Assembly: GCF_029952955.1 (NCBI RefSeq)
Contig: NZ_JASATX010000002.1
Span: forward strand, 369,316-433,315
Length of the DNA stretch: 64,000 nucleotides
From: Ruicaihuangia caeni
GTDB taxonomy: Bacteria > Actinomycetota > Actinomycetes > Actinomycetales > Microbacteriaceae
Reading direction: 5' to 3'
Shown in pieces: positions 34,812 through 43,937 of the stretch (its first letter is position 1; each line of letters starts with the position of its first letter). Below the pieces are notes generated by a model that saw only the letters and a program-made list of their open reading frames with translations, ran no database searches and had not been told where the DNA came from. Position numbers and translations under genes: made by a program.

Positions 34812-35441
34812 GTGAGCGAGCGATTCCACCGGCCGACGAAGCTGCCAGGCGACCGCTTCGAGGCGTACCAGGGCGCGGAAGACCCTGCGGAGACGCTGCG
34901 TGTCGCGCACGACACGGCGAACGCCTTGCTCGACCGTGTGCGCAACGGCGCAGATCCGGCGATCATCGATCGCGTCGTGGCCTACACCGACGAGCACGGG
35001 ATCGACGCGCTCGCCGAGCTGTGGGCTCGCACGAGTGCCACGACGTTGCCCGGCGCCTTGTGGCGGCTGTATCTGTTGCGAGCGGCGGTTCGCCAAGACC
35101 CGGAGCACGCGAGCGTGCAGTTCCAGCGGGGCACTGAAGTGCTCGGCACCATCGACGCGGCGGTCGCCGGAGCGCAGCAGCCCACCGGACCGGCCGAGAT
35201 CGCAGAGCTCGCCGACCGCATCCTCCGGGGAGTGTTCACCGGCGACTTCGGGGTGGCGCTGGACCGGGCGGTGTCGTTCTGCCGGCTGATGAGCGCCGGC
35301 GCCACGAGCATCGCCGACGACCAGGAACTGGTGAACCCTCAGCGGGCGAGCGCGCTCACGCAGCGCGGCCTGCGGTACTCGTCGACCGCGCTCGAGTTGG
35401 CAGATTGCGCACGGCTCTGGCGCAAGGGCAGTCTCGACTGA
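34812..35441 (+). CDS. Conserved actinobacterial hypothetical protein
   Basis: This 209-residue soluble, mostly helical protein starts at GTG 34812 (VSERFHRPTKLPGDRFEAYQG). I recall close relatives in Microbacteriaceae that are sometimes labelled RNA polymerase subunit beta, but nothing in it resembles RpoB. No motif, membrane segment or signal is visible. It lies between the catabolic island and the gene-free stretch before pst and has no evident partner. Confidence 0.7.
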   Translation: MSERFHRPTKLPGDRFEAYQGAEDPAETLRVAHDTANALLDRVRNGADPAIIDRVVAYTDEHGIDALAELWARTSATTLPGALWRLYLLRAAVRQDPEHASVQFQRGTEVLGTIDAAVAGAQQPTGPAEIAELADRILRGVFTGDFGVALDRAVSFCRLMSAGATSIADDQELVNPQRASALTQRGLRYSSTALELADCARLWRKGSLD

Positions 35442-35890
35442 TGGCTGTCGCCGCGGGGCACGGGCGGCTGCACGGCGGTTGTTGGGTGCTGTGTTGCACG
35501 ATGGCCGGGGTCGAACAGATAGCTGATGCGAGTGAGCGGGGCCGCACGCGAGGCGCGGCTGGGCATTCGCTCAGAGGGGGCCCAGCGGCATCCGTGCAAC
35601 TTGAGGCACTGAGAAGCGGCGCGTACACTCGACGGGTCCGGCCGCAGTAACCCCGGGCTCCAAAACTAGCCGCTTCGAGCGGCCTCGCGCCGAGAGGCGT
35701 TCTGCGGTCGGGCACAGACTTCATCCGAGCGGATGCCGTCGGTCAGCGACGACTCGACGTTCCGCTTCCGTGGCCGGGGGTTCTCACGAGGGCTGCTCGC
35801 GGAGCGCCGCTGAACGAAGCCATGAGGCCGTGAGTCGAGCGCAGCCAAGCAGGCTCAACGCCGATCCGACCAGTGAGCCCGGGGCCGGGC
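35442..35890. other. Gene-free stretch between hypothetical protein and pstB
   Basis: These 449 bases contain no convincing gene. They hold a strong sigma70-like promoter pointing right (listed separately), a short GCCGCT-TCG-AGCGGC hairpin near 35670 and the 3' flank of pstB. No known RNA family could be recognised by eye. Confidence 0.55.
35601..35629 (+). promoter_or_regulatory. Orphan sigma70-like promoter
   Basis: TTGAGG (35601-35606) and TACACT (35624-35629) are separated by exactly 17 bp. The promoter faces the 3' end of the leftward pst operon and has no ORF downstream on its strand, so it may drive a small or antisense RNA starting near 35636. Confidence 0.45.
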
Positions 35891-36670
35891 CTACCCGAAC
35901 TTGCCGGAGACGTAGTCCTCCGTCGCCTGCACCTTCGGGTTCGAAAAGATCACGTCGGTGTCGTCGAACTCGATGAGCTTGCCCGGCTTACCGGTGCCCG
36001 CGATGTTGAAGAACGCGGTGCGGTCCGAGACGCGCGATGCCTGCTGCATGTTGTGGGTGACGATGACGATCGTGTAGTCGTTCTTCAGCTGCTCGATGAG
36101 GTCTTCGATCGCGAGGGTCGAGATCGGGTCGAGGGCCGAACACGGCTCATCCATCAGCAGCACGTCGGGCGATACTGCGATCGCGCGCGCGATGCACAGG
36201 CGCTGCTGCTGCCCGCCCGAGAGCCCCGAGCCCGGACGGTCGAGGCGATCCTTGACCTCGTTCCACAGGTTCGCGCCCTGCAGCGACTTCTCGACGAGGT
36301 CGTCAGCCTCCGACTTGGCCATCTTGCGGTTGTTGAGCCGCACGCCGGCGAGCACGTTCTCGCGGATCGACATCGTGGGGAAGGGGTTCGGCCGCTGGAA
36401 CACCATGCCCACCTGCCGGCGCACGAGCACCGGGTCGACCCCGGGACCGTACAGGTTGCTGCCGTCGATCAGCACCTCACCATCGACGCGCGCTCCGGGG
36501 ATCACCTCATGCATGCGATTGAGGGTGCGCAGGAACGTCGACTTCCCGCATCCGGACGGGCCGATGAACGCGGTCACACTGCGGGGCTCGACCGTCAGGG
36601 TCACGCCCTCGACGGCCTTGAAGTCGCCGTAGTAGACGTCGAGGTCGTTCACTTCGATGCGCTTTGACAA
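35891..36670 (-). CDS. pstB: Phosphate ABC transporter ATPase
   Basis: This 259-residue ATPase has Walker [10 protein letters not shown], the PstB-specific [12 protein letters not shown], signature LSGGQQQR, Walker [13 protein letters not shown] and H-loop IVTHNMQQA. The start is TTG 36670 (giving MSKRIEVND), with AAAGGA 6 nt upstream. The in-frame GTG at 36697 would add non-conserved residues. It is the last gene of the pstSCAB operon and powers high-affinity phosphate import. Confidence 0.95.
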   Translation of the reverse strand: MSKRIEVNDLDVYYGDFKAVEGVTLTVEPRSVTAFIGPSGCGKSTFLRTLNRMHEVIPGARVDGEVLIDGSNLYGPGVDPVLVRRQVGMVFQRPNPFPTMSIRENVLAGVRLNNRKMAKSEADDLVEKSLQGANLWNEVKDRLDRPGSGLSGGQQQRLCIARAIAVSPDVLLMDEPCSALDPISTLAIEDLIEQLKNDYTIVIVTHNMQQASRVSDRTAFFNIAGTGKPGKLIEFDDTDVIFSNPKVQATEDYVSGKFG

Positions 36671-36733
36671 CAGGGTTCCTTTGCTTGCGTTCAGCACCGC
36701 GCGGGCATTGGCCGTCGCGGTGACGAGGTCAGG

Positions 36734-37843
36734 CTATCTGCCCTTCTTGGGCGAGAAGATCTTGGCGATGAGGCGCGCCAGCAGGTTGAGCGCCATCACG
36801 ATGAGGATGAGGGTCAGCGCGCCGGCCCAGGCTCGGTCGAGGTAGGCCTGCGCGTCGGTGCCCTGGGCGATGTACGAGTTGTACACGAACAGTGGCAGGC
36901 TCTGCATCCGACCGTCGAAGAGGTCGTAGTTGAGGTTGGCGGTGAAGCCGGCCGCCACCAGCAGCGGCGCGCTCTCGCCGATCACGCGCGCGATCGCGAG
37001 CATGACACCGGTGGTGATACCGGCCATCGCGGTCGGCAGCACGATCTTCAGCACGGTGAGCCATTTCGGCACACCGAGCGCGTATGAAGCCTCACGCAGT
37101 TCATTCGGCACGAGCTTGAGCATGTCTTCACTGGAGCGCACGACGACCGGGATCATGAGCACCGCCAGCGCGATCGCGCCTGCTATTCCCAGTCGGATGC
37201 CGGGACCGAAGATCAGCGCGAACACCGCGTACGCGAACAGACCGGCGACGATCGACGGGATGCCGGTCATCACGTCGACGAAGAAGTTGATGGCGCGAGA
37301 CAACGGGCCGCCGCGGCTGTACTCGACGAGGTAGATCGAAGTCATCAGGCCGATGGGCACCGAGATGACAGCAGCGGTGAGCGTCATGAGCAGAGTGCCC
37401 ACGATGGCGTGCACGGCGCCGCCGCCTTCGCCGACGACGCTGCGCATCGACCAGGTGAAGAACTCGACGTCGAAACGGGGCAGGCCGTTCACGACCACCG
37501 TGTAGAGCAACGAGATCAGTGGCAGGAGCGCGATGATGAAGGCGGTGGTGACGAGCGCGGTCACCAGACGGTCCTTCGCCTGCCGCATGCCCTCCACCAG
37601 CAACGAGGTGATGAAGATCACCACGCCGTAGCCGAGCGCTCCCACCATGATCGCCCCGACGATGTTGAATCCGTCGGTGCTGCCGGCCGCGGCGAGCAGC
37701 GCGAACGCCACGATCGAGAGCAGCATGGTGGCGCCGAGCACCAGCCACGGCACTCGTCTGCCGAGGCGGCCGTGGGCGTACGCGTTCTCGAGCCCGTTCC
37801 CAGAGCTGTGGGCGGCATCCGTCCGGGTCTGCGTCGTCGTCAT
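36734..37843 (-). CDS. pstA: Phosphate ABC transporter permease PstA
   Basis: This is a 369-residue permease. The N-terminal third has three extra predicted helices before the usual six-helix PstA core (FFTWSMRSVVGEGGGAVHAIVGT onward). The EAA-like loop NELREASYALGVPKWLTVLKIVLPTA contacts PstB. Its ATG shares bases with the pstC stop (ATGA). It pairs with PstC to form the membrane channel. Confidence 0.93.
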   Translation of the reverse strand: MTTTQTRTDAAHSSGNGLENAYAHGRLGRRVPWLVLGATMLLSIVAFALLAAAGSTDGFNIVGAIMVGALGYGVVIFITSLLVEGMRQAKDRLVTALVTTAFIIALLPLISLLYTVVVNGLPRFDVEFFTWSMRSVVGEGGGAVHAIVGTLLMTLTAAVISVPIGLMTSIYLVEYSRGGPLSRAINFFVDVMTGIPSIVAGLFAYAVFALIFGPGIRLGIAGAIALAVLMIPVVVRSSEDMLKLVPNELREASYALGVPKWLTVLKIVLPTAMAGITTGVMLAIARVIGESAPLLVAAGFTANLNYDLFDGRMQSLPLFVYNSYIAQGTDAQAYLDRAWAGALTLILIVMALNLLARLIAKIFSPKKGR

Positions 37844-38796
37844 CAGTTCGCTCCCGAGAATTCCTTGCGCCGGTTCACGACCCAGCGGGCGATCGAGTTC
37901 ACGACGAGCGTGATCGCGAAGAGCATGAGGCCGGTGGCGATCAGCACGTTCACGTTCAGCCCGTATGCCTCGGGGAAGCTCAGAGCGATGTTGGCAGCGA
38001 TCGTGCTCGGGTTGGTGGAGGTGAGCACCTGGAACGTGACGACTCCGGCGGAGGAGAGCACCATCGCGACCGCCATCGTCTCGCCCAACGCCCGGCCGAG
38101 GCCGAGCATGGTCGCCGAGATGATGCCCGAGCGCCCGAACGGCAGCACGGTCATGCGGATCATCTCCCACCGGGTCGCGCCGAGGGCCAGCGCGGCCTCT
38201 TCGTGCAGCACTGGCGTCTGCATGAAGATCTCACGGCAGAGCGCGGTGATGATCGGGAGGACCATGACCGCCAGCACGATGGACGCGGTCAGGATCGTGC
38301 GCCCTGTTCCTGACACCTGGCCGCTGAACAGCGGGAACCACCCGAGGTTGTCGTTGAGCCACGTGTAGAACGGCTGCACGGCGGGCGCGAGGGTGTTGGC
38401 GCCCCACAGGCCGAATACGACCGAGGGCACCGCGGCGAGCAGATCGATGATGTAGCCGAGTCCCTGTGCGATGCGGCGCGGCGCGTAGTGCGAGATGAAG
38501 AGCGCGATGCCGATCGAGAGCGGCACCGCCATGAGGAGTGCGAGTGCGGCCGACCAAAGCGTGCCGAAGATCAGAGGCCAGACGTAGGTCCAGAAGTTCT
38601 CGTGGCCGGCGAGGATCGACATGTCGCGCGGGTCGGCAGTGACCGCGGGCACGCCCTGCAGCACGAGGAAGCTCGCCACGGCGGCGAGCATGGCGAGAAT
38701 GAGCGCTCCCGCAGTGGTCGCACCGCCCGAGAAGAGGCGGTCGCCGAGACGCTTCTTCGCCGTGATGCGGGCTGGTCTGGCCGGTGCGGAAGTCAT
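37843..38796 (-). CDS. pstC: Phosphate ABC transporter permease PstC
   Basis: This is a 317-residue six-helix permease. AAVPSVVFGLWG is the conserved PstC stretch, and HEEAALALGATRWEMIRMTVLP is the ATPase-contact loop. It is coupled to pstA by a 4-nt overlap. A strong stem-loop separates it from pstS, suggesting lower expression than the binding protein. Confidence 0.94.
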   Translation of the reverse strand: MTSAPARPARITAKKRLGDRLFSGGATTAGALILAMLAAVASFLVLQGVPAVTADPRDMSILAGHENFWTYVWPLIFGTLWSAALALLMAVPLSIGIALFISHYAPRRIAQGLGYIIDLLAAVPSVVFGLWGANTLAPAVQPFYTWLNDNLGWFPLFSGQVSGTGRTILTASIVLAVMVLPIITALCREIFMQTPVLHEEAALALGATRWEMIRMTVLPFGRSGIISATMLGLGRALGETMAVAMVLSSAGVVTFQVLTSTNPSTIAANIALSFPEAYGLNVNVLIATGLMLFAITLVVNSIARWVVNRRKEFSGAN

Positions 38797-38870
38797 CTGA
38801 GGGGCGATTCCTTGATGCGGTGGGGGAATGGGGCTCTGAACGGGGTGATGACATCGGCCACCACCTCAGT

Positions 38871-38917
38871 CTGCCCGGGGCCTTGCCGCTCACACAAGCG
38901 AGCTCGGTCCCGGGCAG
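38871..38917 (-). terminator. Stem-loop in the pstS-pstC intergenic region
   Basis: CTGCCCGGGGCC (38871-38882) and GGTCCCGGGCAG (38906-38917) pair over 12 positions with one G-U. A further CGCT/AGCG stem lies inside the loop. It lies between the pstS stop and pstC start on the transcribed strand without a T-run. It probably acts as a partial terminator or an mRNA 3'-stabiliser, so that pstS is made in excess over pstCAB. Confidence 0.65.
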
Positions 38918-38935
38918 AGCTGTGGTGCAAAGGTG

Positions 38936-40039
38936 TTACTTGATGGCTGCGACCGCGGCCGACGCCTTCTCGAAGAGCGTCTTCGAGATGGGGGCCGAAC
39001 CGGCCTTCTCAGCGGCGAGCTGCTGGCCCTCGTCGCTGATGATGTACTCGAGGTACGCCTTGGTGAGCTCGGCCTGAGCGGCGTCCTCGTACTCGTTGCA
39101 CGCGATCAGGTAGCTGATGAGCACGATCGGGTAGACGCCCGACTCGGTGCTGGCGCGGTCGAGCTCGATGGCGAGGTCGCCCTCACCGCGGCCCTCGACC
39201 AGGGGCGATGCGTCGACGATGGCCGCGGCAGCCTCGGCGGAGTACGGCACGTACTCGTCGCCGACCTTGACTGCGACGGTGCCGAGGTCACCTGCGCGCG
39301 AGGCGTCGGCGTAGCCGATCGTGCCCGTGCCGTTGGTGACGGCGTCGATCACGCCCGAGGTCTGGGGAGCAGCCTCGCCGTGCTCGATCGGCCACACACC
39401 GTCGGCCTCCCACGTCCACACCGAGGGTGCGGCCGCAGCGAGGTAGTCGGTGAGGTTCTCGGTGGTGCCCGAGTCGTCTGCGCGGTGCACGGCGGTGATC
39501 GCGAGGTCGGGCAGCTCGACGCCCTCGTTCTGCGAGACGATCGCGGGGTCGTTCCACTTGGTGATGTTGCCCGCGAAGATGTTCGCCACGGTGTCGGCGT
39601 CGAGGTTCAGCGTCGCGATGCCGTCGAGGTTGAAGATGATCGCGATGGGCGAGATGTAGGCGGGAAGCTCCACGATGCCGGTGCCCGGCACGCACGAGGC
39701 GAAGTTGTCCTCGGCGATCTCCTCGTCCTTGAACGCGCGGTCGGAGCCCGCGAACGAGCTCGCGCCGGCGATGAAGGTGTCGCGGCCCGCGCCGGAACCG
39801 GCCGGGTCGTACTCGACGGTCACGTCGGGGTTCGCGGTCTGGAACGCAGCGACCCATGCCTCCTGGGCCGACTGCTGCGACGACGCGCCCGCGCCGACGA
39901 GGGTGCCCGAGAGCGTCGACGGGGTGCCCTCGTCGCCGGTGCTCGAGCCGGTGTCGCCCTCGTTCGCAGCGCACGAGGCGAGCAGCAGGCTGCCCGCGAC
40001 AGCGATGGCAGCGACGCTGCCGTAACGCTTGAAGTTCAC
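38936..40039 (-). CDS. pstS: Phosphate-binding lipoprotein PstS
   Basis: This 367-residue exported binding protein has a lipobox LLASC near residue 23. Phosphate-site segments are GAGASSQQSAQEAW, YDPAGSGAGRDTF, FAGSDRAF and HRADDSGTTENLTDYL. GTG 40039 has AAAGGAAC upstream; the frame extends further but without signal-peptide features. It is the first gene of pstSCAB, preceded by PHO boxes. Confidence 0.95.
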   Translation of the reverse strand: MNFKRYGSVAAIAVAGSLLLASCAANEGDTGSSTGDEGTPSTLSGTLVGAGASSQQSAQEAWVAAFQTANPDVTVEYDPAGSGAGRDTFIAGASSFAGSDRAFKDEEIAEDNFASCVPGTGIVELPAYISPIAIIFNLDGIATLNLDADTVANIFAGNITKWNDPAIVSQNEGVELPDLAITAVHRADDSGTTENLTDYLAAAAPSVWTWEADGVWPIEHGEAAPQTSGVIDAVTNGTGTIGYADASRAGDLGTVAVKVGDEYVPYSAEAAAAIVDASPLVEGRGEGDLAIELDRASTESGVYPIVLISYLIACNEYEDAAQAELTKAYLEYIISDEGQQLAAEKAGSAPISKTLFEKASAAVAAIK

Positions 40040-40352
40040 GGTGTTCCTTTCGGGGAATGTGATGTTCCGTTCGGACCGTTGCGGCCCTCGGTCGAGGCTA
40101 GGAACGTCGGTTAACAAGCGTGGCCACTCTCGGTGAACGGCTGGTGAACAGGATGTGAGCGCGTGGCTGCATTGCTGGCGGCGTGGCGGCGCAGTACGTC
40201 TGCGCGGCCAGCACGCGGACGCTTGTCAGAGGGAATAGAGGCGGCGCCGCTTGGCGGCCTGCCGGCGCGACTGCGCCCGGGATTGCCAGCGCGGTCCCGT
40301 GAGCGCGGTCCTGCGGCGCGGCGATGCCCGACGGCATCCGGAATGGCAGCCG
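40040..40352. other. Intergenic region between two pstS genes
   Basis: These 313 bases separate the two phosphate-binding protein genes. The part nearest pstS holds its PHO boxes and promoter. The rest shows no gene; the open frames on the plus strand are antisense to the pstS coding regions. Confidence 0.6.
40105..40149 (-). promoter_or_regulatory. PHO boxes and promoter of pstS
   Basis: On the minus strand two abutting 11-bp units, GTTCACCAGCC (40149-40139) and GTTCACCGAGA (40138-40128), match the actinobacterial PhoP direct-repeat box. A third related unit, GTTAACCGACG (40115-40105), lies 12 nt downstream. A -10-like TAGCCT (40100-40095) follows 4 nt after it. Confidence 0.78.
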
Positions 40353-41426
40353 TCAGTGGATCGTAGCGACCGCTTCGGCGGCACGCTGCTGCAGGCTCGC
40401 CGACATCGGCGCGGAGCCCGCATGCTCCTGGGCGGCGCGCTGCGCCTCCTCGCTGATCACGTACTCGAAGAAGCCCCGGGCGAGTTCACCGATGGCGGGT
40501 TCCCGGTATTCCTGGCAGGCGATGAGGTAGCTGATGAGCACGATCGGATAGACGCCGGATGCCGACGGCGTGCGGTCGAGATCGAACGCGAGGTCCGCAG
40601 GCCCGCGGCCCGGCTCCACCGTCGAGACGTCGACCACCGCAGCCGCTGCCTCGGCCGAGTAGGGCACGAACTCGTCGCCGACCTTCACCGCCACTGCGTC
40701 GAGCCCCCGGGCCCGCGAGGCGTCGACGTATCCGATGGTGCCGACTCCGTTCCGCACGGCAGCGACCATGCCGGAGGTCTGCGGTGCCGCCTCGCCGTTC
40801 GTGATGGGCCAGACACCATCGGGCTCGTAGGGCCACGAATCCGCAGCCGCCACCGAGAGGTACTCGGTGAAGTTCTCGGTGACGCCCGAGTCGTCAGCGC
40901 GGTGCACCGGGGTGATGGCGAGATCGGGAAGCTCGACACCCGGGTTGCTCGCGGCGATCGGCTCAGCGTTCCACCGAGTGATCTCTCCGGAGAAGATGCG
41001 GGCGATGGTCGTCGGATCGAGATCGAGGCGGTCGATGCCCTCGAGCGTGAACACGACCGCGATGGGGGAGATGTACGCAGGAACCTCGACGATGCCGCTT
41101 CCCTCGGCGCAAGCGGCGAAGTGCGATGATTCGATCTCGTCGATGTGGAGCGCTCGGTCGGAGCCGGCGAACATGCTGCCGCCCGCAATGAAGCTATCGC
41201 GTCCGGCACCCGATCCTGAGGGGTCGTACTCGATGGTCGCGTCGGCGTTGGCCGATTGGAAGCCCGCGATCCAGGCCTCCTGCGCGGCCTGTTGCGATGA
41301 AGCCCCGCTACCGACGAGCGTGCCGTGGTACTTGCCCTTGCCCTCGAGCCCGAGTTCATTCACCGCGCAACCGCCGAGGGGGAGCACGAGGATCATGGCG
41401 GTCGTGACGAGAAGGGCGCGACGCAT
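40353..41426 (-). CDS. pstS: Second phosphate-binding lipoprotein (PstS paralogue)
   Basis: This 357-residue paralogue of the adjacent PstS has signal lipobox LGGC and the same ligand segments (GSGASSQQAAQEAW, YDPSGSGAGRDSF, FAGSDRAL, HRADDSGVTENFTEYL). The two proteins are collinear through the C-terminus, so this is a tandem duplication that has diverged. ATG 41426 lies only 7 nt after a -10-like TAGGCT and has no clear ribosome-binding site. The mRNA is probably leaderless. Confidence 0.93.
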   Translation of the reverse strand: MRRALLVTTAMILVLPLGGCAVNELGLEGKGKYHGTLVGSGASSQQAAQEAWIAGFQSANADATIEYDPSGSGAGRDSFIAGGSMFAGSDRALHIDEIESSHFAACAEGSGIVEVPAYISPIAVVFTLEGIDRLDLDPTTIARIFSGEITRWNAEPIAASNPGVELPDLAITPVHRADDSGVTENFTEYLSVAAADSWPYEPDGVWPITNGEAAPQTSGMVAAVRNGVGTIGYVDASRARGLDAVAVKVGDEFVPYSAEAAAAVVDVSTVEPGRGPADLAFDLDRTPSASGVYPIVLISYLIACQEYREPAIGELARGFFEYVISEEAQRAAQEHAGSAPMSASLQQRAAEAVATIH

Positions 41427-41433
41427 GCTGAAC

Positions 41434-41466
41434 AGCCTATGGCCGGCTGGTGACGTCTCGGTGAAC
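41434..41466 (-). promoter_or_regulatory. PHO box and leaderless promoter of the second pstS
   Basis: On the minus strand GTTCACCGAGA (41466-41456) is followed without a gap by CGTCACCAGCC (41455-41445), a two-unit 11-bp PHO box. TAGGCT (41439-41434) follows 5 nt later as a -10. The box lies within the 3' end of the neighbouring iclR coding region. Confidence 0.75.
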
Positions 41467-42237
41467 TAGGCGTGCGGGGACGCCTCCGATGCGCCTTGAG
41501 AGCTCCTGCGAGGCTGGCCGGATCTCATCAGCGACCTCGTCCAGCGCTCGGCCATCGGCTTCGGGGAAGGTCAGCGCTATTGCAGCGGTCGGCCAGCCGA
41601 GATGATCGAGCACCGGTAGGCCCACCGAGACCAGGCCCTGCGTGATCTCGCTCACCTCAGTGGCGTACCCTCGGGCGCGCGCGGTTCGCAGCCAATCGCG
41701 CAACTCCGCCACCGTCCGGGGGCCGCGGCCGGTGCGCTCGACGAGCATCTCCCGATCGGGGTACAGCGCCCAGAACTGTTCGGTGGGCATGGCGCTGAGC
41801 ATTGCCCTTCCGCTCGCCGTCAGGTGGGCCGGTAGACGTACCCCCAGCCCAGACACCAGCCGCGGCGCTTGGCGCGGCCGCTCTTCGACGATGTACAGCA
41901 CGTCGGTGCCGTGCATGACCGCCAGGTGGGCGTTCGCCCCGGCAGTGCGGGCAAGAGTCTCCACGAGCGGTCGTCCGAGCTGGGCCAGCGGTTCCTGGCG
42001 CGCGTAACCGGTGCCGAGCTCGAGTGCTGATACGCCCAGTCCGTAGCGGCGTCGCTCGCTCAGGTGTGTCACGAATCCCTGGCGAATGAGCACCGCCAAC
42101 AGGTGGTAGGTGGTGGAGCGGGGGACGGCGAGGGCGTTCGCAATCGCCGCAGCGGTCACGGGGCCTCGCTGGCGCGCCATGTAGCTCAGGATGCCGAGCG
42201 CCTGCTCAGCAGCGGGTACCGCGCTCGAATCTCCCAC
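41437..42237 (-). CDS. IclR-family regulator of the hut genes
   Basis: This 266-residue IclR protein has an N-terminal winged helix (AAAIANALAVPRSTTYHLLAVLIRQGFV) and a C-terminal effector domain ending RIGG plus a short basic tail. GTG 42237 has GAGGGAGC 3-4 nt upstream; the longer frame to 42363 would run into the divergent hutH control region. It is divergent from hutHUI, so it is the likely local regulator of histidine use. Its last codons contain the PHO box of the downstream pstS. Confidence 0.87.
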   Translation of the reverse strand: MGDSSAVPAAEQALGILSYMARQRGPVTAAAIANALAVPRSTTYHLLAVLIRQGFVTHLSERRRYGLGVSALELGTGYARQEPLAQLGRPLVETLARTAGANAHLAVMHGTDVLYIVEERPRQAPRLVSGLGVRLPAHLTASGRAMLSAMPTEQFWALYPDREMLVERTGRGPRTVAELRDWLRTARARGYATEVSEITQGLVSVGLPVLDHLGWPTAAIALTFPEADGRALDEVADEIRPASQELSRRIGGVPARLVHRDVTSRP

Positions 42238-42286
42238 GATGCTCCCTCGTGCGGCGCCGACAAACCGCCGTCGATTTCGGGGCCAC

Positions 42287-42302
42287 GTCTGGTATCCCAG
42301 AC
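42287..42302. promoter_or_regulatory. Palindrome in the iclR-hutH control region
   Basis: GTCTGG-TATC-CCAGAC is a perfect 6-bp inverted repeat with a 4-bp centre. It lies midway between the divergent iclR and hutH starts, ahead of a -10-like TATACG (42322-42327) for hutH. It is a candidate IclR operator. Confidence 0.5.
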
Positions 42303-42356
42303 ACATCCGATCGCTTTCGACTATACGCGGCACAGCGGGTGCGCTGGGATGCAAAC

Positions 42357-43937
42357 ATGACATCGAAGTCCGGGCAGCTTGAAGCAGAGGTCGGCGAGGT
42401 CATAGTCGACTCGCGTCCTGTGCCGGTTGAGCAGGTCGTGGCCGTCGCGCGCGGAAGAGCGAGAGTGGTACTCGACCCCGACTCACTGGCCGGGGTGGAA
42501 GCAAGCCGGGCCCTCGTCGCCGAGTTAGCCGACACCGGTCGTGCGCACTACGGCATCTCGACGGGGTTCGGGGCGCTGGCCACGACCTACATCGCGTCTG
42601 ACCGTCGCGCCCAACTGCAGCGCAGCCTGATCCGCTCGCATGCAGCAGGTACCGGCGCCGAGATCGAGACAGAGATCGTCCGCGGCCTCATGCTCCTGCG
42701 GCTGTCTACTCTGATGACTGGCCGTACCGGTGTGCGGGCAATCGTCGCTCAGACGTACGCCGACCTGCTGAACGCCGGCATCGTGCCGATCGTGCGCGAG
42801 TACGGATCGCTCGGCTGCTCCGGCGACCTCGCACCGCTCGCCCACGTCGCACTCGCAGCAATGGGCGAAGGCGAAGTTCGGGATGCTTCGGGAGCGCGCA
42901 TGCCGGCCGCACACGCGCTCGCGGCATCCGGCATCGAGCCGCTCGAGCTGATGGAGAAAGAGGGCCTGGCCCTCATCAACGGCACAGAGGGGATGCTCGC
43001 GCACCTCTCACTGGCGGTGCACGACCTCGAGGTGCTGCTCACCACCGCCGATATCGCCGCAGCGATCAGCGTGGAATCGCAAATGGGTACGGATGCGGTC
43101 TTCGCTGCGGATCTGCAGGCGCTGCGGCCTCAGGAGGGACAAGCCGCATCCGCGAGGAACATGCGAGCCGTGCTCAAGGGTTCGCCGATGGTCGCCAGCC
43201 ACCGGGGTCCCGAGGACACGAGAGTGCAGGACGCGTACTCTCTGCGGTGCTCGCCCCAAGTGCACGGCGCAGCCCGCGACACACTCGAGCACGCGCGCAC
43301 CATCGCCGAGCGAGAGCTTGCCAGCGCGATCGACAACCCGGTGATCACAGTCGACGGGCGCATTGAGTCGAACGGCAACTTCCATGGCGCCCCCGTCGCC
43401 TATGTGCTCGATTTCCTCGCCATCGCTATCGCCGACGTGGCGAGCATCTCGGAGCGCCGCACCGACCGCGCTCTCGATCCCACTCGGAGTCACGGGCTGC
43501 CGGCGTTTCTCGCTCATGAGCCGGGCGTCGACTCAGGGCTCATGATCGCGCAGTACTCCGCCGCGGGCATCGTGTCTGAGCTGAAGCGGTTGGCCGTGCC
43601 CGCGTCCGTCGATTCGATCCCGTCCTCGGCCATGCAGGAGGACCACGTCTCGATGGGCTGGGCGGCTGCCCGTAAACTTCGGCGCGCCATCGATGGTCTT
43701 GCTCGGGTGCTCGCCATCGAGCTGCTGTGCGGTGTGCGCGCGCTCGACCTGCGAGCGCCGCTGCAGCCCGCGCGCGCAACCTCGGCGGTGCGAGATCTTG
43801 TCGCCGAAGTGACGGGCGAGCCGGGGCACGACCGCTTCCTCTCGCCCGAGATCGAAGCCATCACCGCCCTGGTGCTCGAAGGGCGGGTGGTGGAGGCCGC
43901 TATGCCGTCGACAGTTTCCGAGAAGGAGGAACGATGA
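42357..43937 (+). CDS. hutH: Histidine ammonia-lyase
   Basis: This 526-residue lyase turns histidine into urocanate and ammonia. The self-forming MIO cofactor triad is read as CSG in [15 protein letters not shown] (most lyases have ASG). STGFG near the N-terminus and the later NGNFHG complete the active site. The frame is open further upstream, but ATG 42357 ([11 protein letters not shown]) begins the plausible protein. hutU overlaps its stop by 4 nt. Confidence 0.93.
   Translation: MTSKSGQLEAEVGEVIVDSRPVPVEQVVAVARGRARVVLDPDSLAGVEASRALVAELADTGRAHYGISTGFGALATTYIASDRRAQLQRSLIRSHAAGTGAEIETEIVRGLMLLRLSTLMTGRTGVRAIVAQTYADLLNAGIVPIVREYGSLGCSGDLAPLAHVALAAMGEGEVRDASGARMPAAHALAASGIEPLELMEKEGLALINGTEGMLAHLSLAVHDLEVLLTTADIAAAISVESQMGTDAVFAADLQALRPQEGQAASARNMRAVLKGSPMVASHRGPEDTRVQDAYSLRCSPQVHGAARDTLEHARTIAERELASAIDNPVITVDGRIESNGNFHGAPVAYVLDFLAIAIADVASISERRTDRALDPTRSHGLPAFLAHEPGVDSGLMIAQYSAAGIVSELKRLAVPASVDSIPSSAMQEDHVSMGWAAARKLRRAIDGLARVLAIELLCGVRALDLRAPLQPARATSAVRDLVAEVTGEPGHDRFLSPEIEAITALVLEGRVVEAAMPSTVSEKEER

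Noticed and set aside
38933-40114. 393-aa plus-strand open frame opposite pstS
   Set aside because: It is a shadow frame of pstS, rich in Val, Arg and Asp repeats. The paralogous region at 40251-41129 shows the same shadow, which only reflects the pstS duplication.
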